Of a DNA stretch of 40,962 nucleotides, positions 17,565 to 24,892 are shown piece after piece (the stretch's first letter is position 1; each line of letters begins with the position of its first letter). The DNA is taken from contig CAJMJM010000003.1 in assembly GCA_905213725.1 (NCBI GenBank), positions 1 to 40,962 on the forward strand, written 5' to 3'. Both the position numbers and the translations under genes were made by a program. The DNA comes from Collinsella aerofaciens (GTDB lineage: Bacteria > Actinomycetota > Coriobacteriia > Coriobacteriales > Coriobacteriaceae). Under the pieces are notes generated by a model. The model worked only from the letters and a program-made list of their open reading frames with translations, did no database searches and was not told the origin of the DNA.

Positions 17565-18357
17565 GCTTGATCACCTCTTTTGCAAGGTTCATATATGCTT
17601 TTGCACCCTTATTTTGAGGTGCATAGGTAATTACCGGTTCCCCAAAAGACGGAGCTTCGGAGATTTTAACCGTACGGGGGATTAGCGTCTTAAACGCCTT
17701 ATCACCAAAGTACGATTGAACCTCCTCAACAACCTGATTCGATAGTGAAGTACGCGAGTCATACATGGTCATAAGCACACCATAGGTGTCTAAGCCCTTG
17801 TTCAGCCTCGATTTGACCATCTTCATTGACTCAAGCAGCTTCGTAACGCCCTCGAGTGCGTAATATTCGCACTGGATCGGAATCAAAACGCTGTCTGCTG
17901 CGGTCAAAGCGTTGATAGTAAGCAGGCCGAGCGAAGGAGGACAGTCAATGAAAATAAAATCGAACTCGTCCTGAATCGGCTCAAGCAAATCTTTGAGGCG
18001 GGTTTCACGTGCAATTGCGCTTACGAGCTCAATTTCGGCGCCTGCAAGCTGAATTGTAGCTGGAATCACGAATACCTTTTTGCAATTTGTATCAAGAACA
18101 AGTGATTCTGCCGGCACATCATTCAACAATGCATCATAGATGCAGTGATCAAGGTCTTCTTTTTCAATTCCGAATCCACTGGTGCTGTTTCCCTGCGGAT
18201 CAAAATCGACAATCAGTGTCTTACGACCCTGCTCACCCAGTGCTGCTGCAAGGTTTACAGCCGTCGTTGACTTACCGACGCCGCCTTTTTGATTGATGAT
18301 TGCAATGATACGCGTGTCTTTTGCGCTCTTTGAACGCTTAACGTCGCGAAATCCCAC
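17557..18357 (-). CDS. parA: Chromosome partitioning ATPase ParA (Soj)
   Basis: ParA is a Walker-type ATPase that binds DNA nonspecifically as an ATP dimer and is stimulated by ParB, moving origins apart; Soj proteins also modulate DnaA. The 266-residue product has the deviant Walker A motif KGGVGKSTT, VDFDPQGNSTSG (Walker A'), and FIFIDCPPSLG (Walker B). The start is GTG at 18357 after AGGAGG. The leader (18358-18491) carries three perfect parS sites, so ParB loading may repress this promoter. Confidence 0.97.
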   Translation of the reverse strand: MGFRDVKRSKSAKDTRIIAIINQKGGVGKSTTAVNLAAALGEQGRKTLIVDFDPQGNSTSGFGIEKEDLDHCIYDALLNDVPAESLVLDTNCKKVFVIPATIQLAGAEIELVSAIARETRLKDLLEPIQDEFDFIFIDCPPSLGLLTINALTAADSVLIPIQCEYYALEGVTKLLESMKMVKSRLNKGLDTYGVLMTMYDSRTSLSNQVVEEVQSYFGDKAFKTLIPRTVKISEAPSFGEPVITYAPQNKGAKAYMNLAKEVIKRA

Positions 18358-18396
18358 GGTCCCTCCTGGTGTGTATTAAAGCTGTCAAACGGAGGA

Positions 18397-18412
18397 TGTT
18401 TCACGTGAAACA
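18397..18412. promoter_or_regulatory. parS site 1
   Basis: A perfect 16-bp TGTTTCACGTGAAACA, the ParB loading site, 40 bp upstream of the parA start codon. Confidence 0.95.
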
Positions 18413-18435
18413 TTCCGAATCGATATCAACCGCCA

Positions 18436-18451
18436 TGTTTCACGTGAAACA
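18436..18451. promoter_or_regulatory. parS site 2
   Basis: A perfect 16-bp parS, 39 bp from site 1 start to start, in the rsmG-parA spacer. Confidence 0.95.
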
Positions 18452-18474
18452 CTGCAAGTTGTTAGTATCCATTA

Positions 18475-18490
18475 TGTTTCACGTGAAACA
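18475..18490. promoter_or_regulatory. parS site 3
   Basis: A perfect 16-bp parS ending one base before the rsmG stop codon (18492-18494). It is again exactly 39 bp from site 2, so the three sites are regularly phased (18397, 18436, 18475). Confidence 0.95.
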
Positions 18491-18491
18491 T

Positions 18492-19229
18492 CTAGGCAAG
18501 CGGATTCTTCTTTGCCACGCCATTTGCACGAGGCAATGAAACGGATGCTGGATGACTCTTCTTAAGAACAATGAACTCCCTGTGACCCAAGCCTTCAGGC
18601 AAATCAATTGCGTCATTCAGAAGCAAAGTGAAGCCGCAAATCTTAGCTGCTGACATGCCGGAAGCAAGCTCCTCATCCGAAGGATTGCCCTTGGTTATAA
18701 CAAATAGCCCTCCATCCTTCAGATACGGAGCCGCATACTCAACAAGAATCGGTAGAGGGGCCAGTGCGCGGGCGGTTACAACAGAGAACTGCTTCTTATG
18801 GCTCCGAGCATATTCTTCAAGACGATCATGAACCGCATGGGCATGTTTCAATCCAAGAGCATGGACAAAGGAATTTACCGCATCAACCTTCTTGCCAACA
18901 GAGTCAATATAAGTAGCTTTACGATGCGTGGTTATGGTTAATGGAATACCAGGGAAGCCCGCACCTGTTCCCATATCGAGCAAAGCTCCCTCAGGAGCCT
19001 TGTTGATATAGGGGAGCAAAATAAGTGAGTCGAGGATATGAAGTACTGCAGCATCTTCTACGTTAAGAATACGGGTGAGATTGGTTGTCTTATTTGTTTC
19101 TAGAACCAAATCCAAATGCTGAATACATTTCCTCAGCTCAACATCAGTTACGCTCAAGGAATACTCTTTGCAATAGAAAGCTAGACGACTCAACATCTCG
19201 TCAGCTTGCTGATCAGTAAGTACTAACAA
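18492..19229 (-). CDS. rsmG: 16S rRNA (guanine-527-N7)-methyltransferase RsmG (GidB)
   Basis: RsmG methylates G527 in the 530 loop of 16S rRNA; loss gives low-level streptomycin resistance in other bacteria. The Rossmann SAM site is LLDMGTGAGFPGIPL, with the downstream motif VVTARALAPL. I choose TTG at 19229 (245 residues), which follows AAAGGAG at 6 bp. An ATG 30 bp upstream (19259) and a TTG at 19277 keep the frame open but have no ribosome-binding site, and the TTG at 19277 lies in the T-run of the jag terminator. Read-through of that terminator or a promoter inside it must supply transcription. G+C is visibly lower than in neighbouring blocks. Confidence 0.93.
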   Translation of the reverse strand: MLVLTDQQADEMLSRLAFYCKEYSLSVTDVELRKCIQHLDLVLETNKTTNLTRILNVEDAAVLHILDSLILLPYINKAPEGALLDMGTGAGFPGIPLTITTHRKATYIDSVGKKVDAVNSFVHALGLKHAHAVHDRLEEYARSHKKQFSVVTARALAPLPILVEYAAPYLKDGGLFVITKGNPSDEELASGMSAAKICGFTLLLNDAIDLPEGLGHREFIVLKKSHPASVSLPRANGVAKKNPLA

Positions 19230-19274
19230 CGAAAGCTCCTTTCTGACAAAAATCAGCATATCGAGAACTTTTGA

Positions 19275-19307
19275 CAAAAAAAGGGGACGTGGAAACCACG
19301 TCCCCTT
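19275..19307 (-). terminator. Intrinsic terminator between jag and rsmG
   Basis: On the minus strand a perfect 12-bp stem (AAGGGGACGTGG, loop TTT) runs into TTTTTTT. It starts 18 bp after the jag stop and ends 45 bp before the rsmG start, splitting the rpmH-jag run from rsmG-parAB. Confidence 0.88.
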
Positions 19308-19325
19308 AGCATAAACTCGAGTAGA

Positions 19326-19895
19326 TTATCGAGCAACAATCACCACATGGCGATCAGGGTCAGAACCCTCAGAATGAGTATCGACGGCATCATTGCCACG
19401 AAGTGCAATGTGAACCAGTCGACGCTCGTAGGCATTCATGGGCGGAAGCGAAACACTCTTATGAGTGCGAATGGCACGCTCGGCAGCAGACTGAGCCATG
19501 GAGGCAACCTTGTCCTGACGGCGGCTCTTGTATCCCTCGACGTCCACTACAACCGGATACCTAAAGCCAAGTTTGCGGCTCACCAACAAAGAGAACATAA
19601 CCTGAAGGGCATCAAGGGTGCGACCATGACGGCCAATGAGAACAGCAAGGTCGGGAGCCGTTACATCCAAAATCAGCTCACCTTCGTCGCCCTCATACTC
19701 ATCGATAGGAGAGTTGGCGGCATCGAAGTGCGAAAGGATGGAACGCAGGATGGAAATAGCAACATCGGCAATGGTGTCGAGCTCCTCATCGGTCAGCTCT
19801 TCACCAGCCTTGTAGCGCTGTGCAATCTCGGGATAATCGCCCGCGGCCTGCGGGGCAACCTCCTCAAGCATATCCTCGATGATCTCTTCAGACAT
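19326..19895 (-). CDS. jag: Jag/KhpB RNA-binding protein (KH and R3H domains)
   Basis: KhpB proteins bind RNA, often with KhpA, and affect cell division and wall growth; the gene is classically linked to yidC. The 189-residue product has an acidic N-terminal helix region, a KH domain with LIGRHGRTLDALQ (the GxxG loop GRHG, near residues 90-103), and an R3H domain with ERRLVHIAL near the C-terminus. The N-terminal Jag_N domain of Firmicutes homologs is not apparent, so this is the short form. Start is ATG 19895, with GGAG at 6 bp; a TTG four codons upstream overlaps that site and is unlikely. Confidence 0.92.
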   Translation of the reverse strand: MSEEIIEDMLEEVAPQAAGDYPEIAQRYKAGEELTDEELDTIADVAISILRSILSHFDAANSPIDEYEGDEGELILDVTAPDLAVLIGRHGRTLDALQVMFSLLVSRKLGFRYPVVVDVEGYKSRRQDKVASMAQSAAERAIRTHKSVSLPPMNAYERRLVHIALRGNDAVDTHSEGSDPDRHVVIVAR

Positions 19896-19910
19896 AACGT
19901 ACTCCAAAAG

Positions 19911-19922
19911 TTAGGTACCTAA
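19911..19922. repeat. 12-bp palindrome, copy 2
   Basis: TTAGGTACCTAA again, identical to 16407-16418, in the yidC-jag spacer just upstream of the jag ribosome-binding site. Confidence 0.4.
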
Positions 19923-19939
19923 ATAAGATTGATATCCCA

Positions 19940-20710
19940 CTACTTCTTCTTGTGCGGGCGCGGCTTCTTCTCTCGACGAGTGACCTCAACCTGCAGCGGA
20001 GCGTTCTTAAGACGCTCCTCCTCATCGGCCTTCGCCTTGTCGATGACCTTCTGCGTCACAAAAATCTGCTGGATAACCTGCCAAGCAGACGAGACGTCGT
20101 AGTACAGCAGAACACCAACGGGAAGGCTCCAGCCCATCCAAAGCATCATGACCGTCATGACAACGGCCATCATACGCATGCTCTGAGCCTGCTGGCCGGT
20201 CTGGTTGCGCGACATATAGAGCTGCGGAATCAGGGTCAGGACGGCGAACAGGATCAGGCAAACCAGCGCAGGCAGTGCAACCATAAAGCCATCGGCAAAG
20301 GAAGCACTCGGCGTGGTGGTCAGGTCGGGCAGGATGTTGAAGAACGAGAACGTGCCGTCGTTAAAGTACTGCGGCAGGTTGCGCAGCAATGTAAACAGGG
20401 CGAACAGGATAGGCATCTGAATCAGCAGCGGCAGACAGCCAGCCATGGGGTTGAACTTGTTCTCGCTGTAGAACTTCTGCATCTCCTCGGCCTGACGCTG
20501 GGGATCGTCGGCATAGCGCTCCTGGATCTCGAGCATCCTGGGCTGCAGCACCTGCATGCGAGCCGTCGACTTGGTCGACTTGAGCATAAGCGGCGTCAGC
20601 AGCAGACGGATGATGACCACCAGGATGATGATGGACAGGCCCCAGTCGACCGCAAAGGTCTGGATGAGCTTGAGCAGCTCGAAAAGGATGTTAACGATCC
20701 AATCCCACAT
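19940..20710 (-). CDS. yidC: Membrane protein insertase YidC
   Basis: YidC (Oxa1 family) inserts and folds inner-membrane proteins with or without SecYEG. The 256-residue protein has five hydrophobic segments, the conserved groove arginine (Arg35 in VVIIRLLLTPLM), the cytosolic helical hairpin (~45-85), GCLPLLIQMPILFALFTLL, and a basic tail (RREKKPRPHKKK) that can contact the ribosome. No lipoprotein Cys or cleavable signal peptide is evident, unlike many Gram-positive YidC proteins. Start ATG 20710 follows GGAGG at 9 bp. It follows yidD in the same operon. Confidence 0.96.
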   Translation of the reverse strand: MWDWIVNILFELLKLIQTFAVDWGLSIIILVVIIRLLLTPLMLKSTKSTARMQVLQPRMLEIQERYADDPQRQAEEMQKFYSENKFNPMAGCLPLLIQMPILFALFTLLRNLPQYFNDGTFSFFNILPDLTTTPSASFADGFMVALPALVCLILFAVLTLIPQLYMSRNQTGQQAQSMRMMAVVMTVMMLWMGWSLPVGVLLYYDVSSAWQVIQQIFVTQKVIDKAKADEEERLKNAPLQVEVTRREKKPRPHKKK

Positions 20711-20739
20711 GTAAGTTTTCCTCCGATAGCGAGTGCCCG

Positions 20740-20964
20740 CTAGGGCACAGGGTCATAACCGCCGACGTGCAGGGGATTGCAACGAGCGATGCGCCTCACG
20801 GCAAGCCAGCAGCCTCTCAAAACACCGTGCTTCTCAATCGCCTGGATGGCGTATTGCGAGCACGTTGGGTAATAAATGCAGGCGTCAGGCAATAAGGGCG
20901 AAATAACCTGTTGATATATGCGAATAGGAGCGATGGCAACACGTCGCAAAACGTGATTGCTCAT
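20740..20964 (-). CDS. yidD: Membrane protein insertion efficiency factor YidD
   Basis: YidD is a small membrane-associated protein that improves YidC-dependent insertion. The 74 residues match the family throughout: IRIYQQVISPLLPDACIYYP, TCSQYAIQAIEKHG and CNPLHVGGYDPVP. Its ATG overlaps the rnpA stop as ATGA, so translation is coupled. Confidence 0.95.
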   Translation of the reverse strand: MSNHVLRRVAIAPIRIYQQVISPLLPDACIYYPTCSQYAIQAIEKHGVLRGCWLAVRRIARCNPLHVGGYDPVP

Positions 20965-21299
20965 CGCTCCTCCCCGGCAACGCCGGCGCGCTTCATAAGC
21001 GAACGCAACGCCTTGTCCATCTCCTGCGGCGAGGAAACCCTCGTCTTGGGAGTTGCAAACAAGATGATGTCATAACCCGCAACGGGAAATCCGCAGCTGC
21101 GGGCGGCCTCGCGCATCACACGCTTAGATCGGTTGCGCACGACGGCACAACCGAGTCGCTTAGCACCAACGAAGGCGACCCTTCCGGAGTCGCCTTCGCC
21201 AACCGATTCACATATGGTCATTCGAATCAGAGGGTGATTGAAACGACGCCCCTGACTGAACACATGCTCGAAATCTTGCCGAGACTTAATAGTCTTCAT
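20961..21299 (-). CDS. rnpA: Ribonuclease P protein component
   Basis: RnpA is the protein subunit of RNase P, which with its RNA removes tRNA 5' leaders. The 112-residue product has FxxxFxxGRR-like FEHVFSQGRRFNHP and the RNR signature AVVRNRSKRVMREAAR. The start ATG lies 20 bp after the rpmH stop and has no convincing Shine-Dalgarno sequence, so coupling to rpmH is likely. Confidence 0.95.
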   Translation of the reverse strand: MKTIKSRQDFEHVFSQGRRFNHPLIRMTICESVGEGDSGRVAFVGAKRLGCAVVRNRSKRVMREAARSCGFPVAGYDIILFATPKTRVSSPQEMDKALRSLMKRAGVAGEER

Positions 21300-21319
21300 G
21301 CGAGATGTGTGTATCGCTG

Positions 21320-21454
21320 CTAGACAGTGAGACGCTTGCGGCCCTTGGCGCGACGACGGGCGAGCACGGCACGACCACCCTTAGTGGCCATACGGGCACG
21401 GAAGCCATGGGTCTTGGCACGCTTACGCTTATTAGGCTGATACGTACGCTTCAT
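21320..21454 (-). CDS. rpmH: 50S ribosomal protein L34
   Basis: L34 is a 44-residue, strongly basic large-subunit protein: MKRTYQPNKRKRAKTHGF at the N-terminus and GRAVLARRRAKGRKRL at the C-terminus, the typical full length. The ATG at 21454 follows AGGAGG. The frame runs 20 codons further upstream, but that is leader sequence containing the 21483-21500 hairpin. It is the first gene of the rnpA-yidD-yidC-jag operon. Confidence 0.97.
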   Translation of the reverse strand: MKRTYQPNKRKRAKTHGFRARMATKGGRAVLARRRAKGRKRLTV

Positions 21455-21482
21455 CTTAAGTTCCTCCTGCTGCATTTCGAGT

Positions 21483-21500
21483 GTCCGCGGGGACGCGGAC
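21483..21500 (-). promoter_or_regulatory. Leader hairpin of the rpmH operon
   Basis: A 7-bp G+C stem (GTCCGCG / CGCGGAC, 4-nt loop) lies in the rpmH 5' leader between the predicted start site near 21520 and the ribosome-binding site. It may control L34 expression or stabilise the message. Confidence 0.4.
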
Positions 21501-21526
21501 GCAGATATAGACACGTGAGCTTGAAG

Positions 21527-21556
21527 ATTGTAGGGAAATCAATGTTCAAATGTCAA
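21527..21556 (-). promoter_or_regulatory. Promoter of the rpmH operon
   Basis: On the minus strand a perfect -35 TTGACA (21551-21556), an 18-bp spacer and a -10 TACAAT (21527-21532) form one of the best sigma-A matches in the window. Confidence 0.88.
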
Positions 21557-21653
21557 GAAATCAAAGGTAAAAGGTTGCGCAGTTCACACGGTTCCCCCAT
21601 AAGCACAACCGAAATTTGCGCCTCATGGCAACCTTTCACGATATTTCATCGAG

Positions 21654-21715
21654 TTTTCAACAGGTCATGTTGGCAATGTTGAGAACTTTTCGCCCGTTTT
21701 CCAAAGTTTTCAACA
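21654..21715. other. oriC, left DnaA-box cluster
   Basis: Three boxes lie within 62 bp: TTTTCAACA at 21654-21662 and 21707-21715 (plus), and TTCTCAACA at 21677-21685 (minus). Around the last box, related 10-mers GTTTTCCAAA, GTTTTCAACA and GTTTTGTAAA follow each other at about one helical turn. The stretch 21557-21799 has no gene. A -10-like TACTAT at 21761-21766 could start the ATPase-dnaA transcript, but no matching -35 is evident. Confidence 0.7.
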
Positions 21716-21799
21716 AGTTTTGTAAAGTTGTCGAAAGATGAGAAACGTTGCACGGTGAGCTACTATTTGTTCGAAACCTTTTGAAAGATTGCGAGCGGC

Positions 21800-23152
21800 A
21801 TGTCTGACGACTTTTACACCATGGTCGATTCCGGAGACCCGGCACCCGACAACGAGCACATCACCGGCGTGCGCGAAGAGCGTGCGGAAGGCGAGCAGAC
21901 GACCACGCAGGCGCCAAAAGCCATGTACGCCGCGCGCATCGCCGTCTATGACGACATGCTGTCGACACCGCGGGTGATCGTCATTGATCCGCAAGATGTC
22001 CGCACGTATTTGGAAGAGACGACCAACACCGTCTACCAGTGCATGAAAGAACAAGGTGGCCATATCTCGCTCATGGTCATCCGCGAGATTGTCGAAAACT
22101 TTATCCACGCACACTTTGCCGAGCCCATCATCTCGATTCTGGACGGCGGAGACACCATCCGCTTTGCTGACCAAGGACCCGGCATCGACGACAAGGAACG
22201 TGCTTTCGACTTTGGCGTTACCAGCGCAAACAGCAAGATGAAGCGCTATATCCGTGGAACCGGAGCAGGGTTTCCCATGGTGCAGGAGTATTTGGAAAAC
22301 GCCGGCGGTGCCGTATCCATCGAGGACAACATGGGCAACGGCACCGTGGTTACGGTAAGCCTGAACCCTAAACGCGTGCAGGAAATCGAGCGTGCCGGCG
22401 GACGCGGTGCTGCCGTGCGGCCCGAGACGGAGCAGCCCACATATCCCCTGCCGGGAGCTTTTGCGCAGCAGCCCATGGCAACGCAGCAGATGCAGCCCCC
22501 CGTGGGGCAGATGCAGCAGCCCGGAATGCTTCCCACACAAGAGCCCCAGGCGGCATCTATGTCGATGACGCCAAACATGCCAGAGGCCATGCCGCTGGCA
22601 GATCAGGATGCAGCAGCAATGCAGCAGGCGACGGGGGCACCGGGTGGCCAGCAAATGGGCTATCAGCCGTACCAACGGGGATATCCATATCAGCAGAAGC
22701 CGCCACTGGGGTATGGCCAGCAGTTCCCGCAGCAGTACCAGCAGGGATATCAGCAGCCGTACCAGCAGATGCCGCAGCAGCAGTACAACCCCTGGGCCCA
22801 ACAGATGCCTCTGCAGCCTTACCAACAGTGGCCTCAAAGTTTTCAACAGCAAATGCCGCCGATGCAGAGTTCTCAACAACCAGCAGCTCAAATGATGTAT
22901 CCTAATGCAGCAAATCAGTATGCGCAGCCACAACCGGACGTGTTCGTAAGCGATCGCGGCAACGCCGCGCTGGGCTATCTGGCGCAAAATCAAGCGTGCG
23001 GTGCAACCGATCTGGCGAGGGCGTTTGGAAACTCGGCCCCCACTTGGTCACGCACGCTCAATGACTTGGCGCAGGCCGGCTTGGTCATCAAGCATGGCCA
23101 GAAATACCATCTGACCGAACTCGGCGCCGCTCGCGTGCGAGCTCAGAGCTAA
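21800..23152 (+). CDS. GHKL ATPase with Gln/Pro/Met-rich linker and winged-helix domain
   Basis: This 450-residue protein is unlike known oriC genes of other phyla. Residues ~55-190 form a GHKL (histidine-kinase-type) ATPase: N-box IREIVENFIHAH (Asn100), G1 FADQGPGIDD (~123-131), G2 GTGAGFPMVQEY (153-164), and GNGTVVTVSL. No phosphoacceptor His (H-box) domain is seen, so it is not a normal sensor kinase. Residues ~205-375 are a Gln/Pro/Met/Tyr-rich low-complexity linker. Residues ~380-450 look like a winged helix (GATDLARAFGNSAPTWSRTL then HLTELGAARVRA). It starts at ATG 21800 with only weak ribosome-binding signal and ends 15 bp before dnaA, so the two are probably co-transcribed. Two DnaA boxes lie in its coding sequence. 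A role in initiation control is inference. Confidence 0.85.
   Translation: MSDDFYTMVDSGDPAPDNEHITGVREERAEGEQTTTQAPKAMYAARIAVYDDMLSTPRVIVIDPQDVRTYLEETTNTVYQCMKEQGGHISLMVIREIVENFIHAHFAEPIISILDGGDTIRFADQGPGIDDKERAFDFGVTSANSKMKRYIRGTGAGFPMVQEYLENAGGAVSIEDNMGNGTVVTVSLNPKRVQEIERAGGRGAAVRPETEQPTYPLPGAFAQQPMATQQMQPPVGQMQQPGMLPTQEPQAASMSMTPNMPEAMPLADQDAAAMQQATGAPGGQQMGYQPYQRGYPYQQKPPLGYGQQFPQQYQQGYQQPYQQMPQQQYNPWAQQMPLQPYQQWPQSFQQQMPPMQSSQQPAAQMMYPNAANQYAQPQPDVFVSDRGNAALGYLAQNQACGATDLARAFGNSAPTWSRTLNDLAQAGLVIKHGQKYHLTELGAARVRAQS
22840..22878 (+). other. DnaA boxes inside the ATPase gene
   Basis: TTTTCAACA (22840-22848) and TTCTCAACA (22870-22878) lie exactly 30 bp apart in the linker-coding part of the ATPase gene, both on the plus strand. 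They repeat the two box variants found upstream, including flanking AAAG or AGAG. The codons there are for Ser/Phe/Gln residues, so part of the match could reflect coding constraint. Confidence 0.5.
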
Positions 23153-23167
23153 AGAACGGGAGAGACA

Positions 23168-24892
23168 GTGGACGAGGAAGCAAGCATCATCCTGGGGGAT
23201 GCCATCGCCTTTTGCCAGCGCGACGGCCAAGATGCACGCCTCATCAACATGCTGGGGCAATCGCGGGCCATAAGCCTGACCGAAGATACGCTCACGATCG
23301 AGGCCCCCTCGCGCTTTGCCATCGCGCAGCTCAAAAAGCATCAGCCGACTATTGAGGCCTATCTGGAAGAAATCGCCTTTGCACCGATCGCGCTCGACAT
23401 CGTGGCACCGCAAGGCGCCGCAACGGAATCCGCTGCCGCGACGGCGCCCGCCACGGCTCCCGCCGCTTCCCCGGCGGCACCGACCTCCGCAGGCGACGTG
23501 CCGACAATCGAGCACCAGCACAGCGATGTTTCCCGTGAAACCATGGCACCGTTGCCGACCGCGGCGGCGACGTCAACGAACGCACCCGTCACGCACATGC
23601 CTATCGCTCACGACGCAGCGGCGGGCGCGGATTCGGGCATTGCAATCAAGAACACGCTCTCGGCCGATGATTTTCGTCGCATGATGAACCAGATGAAGGG
23701 CGGAGCGCCGACTAAATCCACGCAAGCTGCGACCCCCGCTTCACCCATACCGGCGCCGACCGTGCCGGCCGAGCAGAATACGGATGGAGCCCCGCTCGCC
23801 GCGAACTCAAAATTTACCTTTGAGAACTTTGTCTACGGCCCCGAAAACAGCCATGCCTATCGCTCGGCACTCAAGTTTGCCGCCCTCGCGGACGAGCGCG
23901 GCACATGCACATCACTGTTCATCTACGGCAAATCGGGCCTGGGCAAGACGCACCTGCTGCTTGCCATCAAAAACGAGCTCGCCGAGAAGTCGCCCGAGAT
24001 CAAGGTCAAGTATGCCAACTCCCAGGCATATCTGGACGACCTGATGACCGAGTTCGACCGCCAAAAGAAGAGCAACGCCCCCATCATGCAGGCGTACCAC
24101 GGCGTGGACGTGCTCATCATCGATGACATCCAAAACATCATCGGCAAGCGCGCGAGCGTGGATTACTTTTTCCAGCTCATGGACGAGTTCATCCGCAACA
24201 ACAAGAAGGTCGTCATCGCGGCAGACCGTGCCCCCAAGGACCTGAGCATGGACGAGCGTCTGACCAGCCGCTTCAACGCCGGCATGCTCTGCCTGGTCGC
24301 AGAGCCCAGCTACGAGATGAAATACAAGATCTTGCAGCGCTATTACGAGAACACCATCGTCGCCGCTCCCGAGGCAGGCGACGACTCGCTGCTGGCGGCC
24401 TATGGGGGCGACGGCGGACACCTGACCGACGAGCACTTTAAACACATGGCCGAGGTCTCGGGCACCAACATCCGCGAACTCGAGAGCTTTTGCGAGCGCT
24501 GCGCCGGCGAGGCGGGCGACCGCGAGCGCGAGGGCGGGGAGCTCACCTTTGACGATATCGACGCCATCGCCAGCCAGTACTTCGACACATCGGCCAAAAA
24601 GATCAACGTCCAGACGGTTCAGTCCGTCATCGAAGAGCAGTACGGCGTGACGCACGAGGAGCTCATCGGCCCGCGTCGCAACGCCAATATCGCCAAAGCA
24701 CGCCATATCGCTATCTACCTGGCCATCGAGATGTGCGAGATGACGACCACGGCGGTGGGCGCCGAATTTGGCAACCGCAACCACTCGACCGTCAGCACGA
24801 GCTACAAAAAGGTCCAGAAGATGATCCAGGAAGACCGTACCGTCACCGAAGACCTCAAATCGCTGCGCGATAAAATTACACTGCGCTCGTAG
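23168..24892 (+). CDS. dnaA: Chromosomal replication initiator DnaA
   Basis: DnaA-ATP binds oriC boxes, oligomerises and melts the origin. The 574-residue protein has domain I (~1-80), an unusually long Ala/Pro/Thr linker (~85-212), the AAA+ core (FTFENFVYGPENSHAY, Walker A GKSGLGKTH near 254-262, Walker B VLIIDD near 315-320), and domain IV (~475-574). Domain IV reads RRNANIAKARHIAIYL and then GNRNHSTVSTSYKKV (535-549), where most bacteria have GGRDHTTV followed by a conserved I/L-HA. This fits the altered boxes TTTTCAACA/TTCTCAACA around the gene. The start is GTG at 23168 with GGAG. A near-parS sequence lies in the linker codons at 23527-23542. Confidence 0.97.
   Translation: MDEEASIILGDAIAFCQRDGQDARLINMLGQSRAISLTEDTLTIEAPSRFAIAQLKKHQPTIEAYLEEIAFAPIALDIVAPQGAATESAAATAPATAPAASPAAPTSAGDVPTIEHQHSDVSRETMAPLPTAAATSTNAPVTHMPIAHDAAAGADSGIAIKNTLSADDFRRMMNQMKGGAPTKSTQAATPASPIPAPTVPAEQNTDGAPLAANSKFTFENFVYGPENSHAYRSALKFAALADERGTCTSLFIYGKSGLGKTHLLLAIKNELAEKSPEIKVKYANSQAYLDDLMTEFDRQKKSNAPIMQAYHGVDVLIIDDIQNIIGKRASVDYFFQLMDEFIRNNKKVVIAADRAPKDLSMDERLTSRFNAGMLCLVAEPSYEMKYKILQRYYENTIVAAPEAGDDSLLAAYGGDGGHLTDEHFKHMAEVSGTNIRELESFCERCAGEAGDREREGGELTFDDIDAIASQYFDTSAKKINVQTVQSVIEEQYGVTHEELIGPRRNANIAKARHIAIYLAIEMCEMTTTAVGAEFGNRNHSTVSTSYKKVQKMIQEDRTVTEDLKSLRDKITLRS
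23527..23542. promoter_or_regulatory. parS-like site inside dnaA
   Basis: TGTTTCCCGTGAAACC matches parS at 14 of 16 positions and encodes part of the linker segment DVSRET. It lies 5 kb from the parS cluster. ParB binding is possible but not shown. Confidence 0.45.

Noticed and set aside
18001..18016. A parS-like sequence inside parA
   Set aside because: Only about 12 of 16 positions match and the right half is poor.
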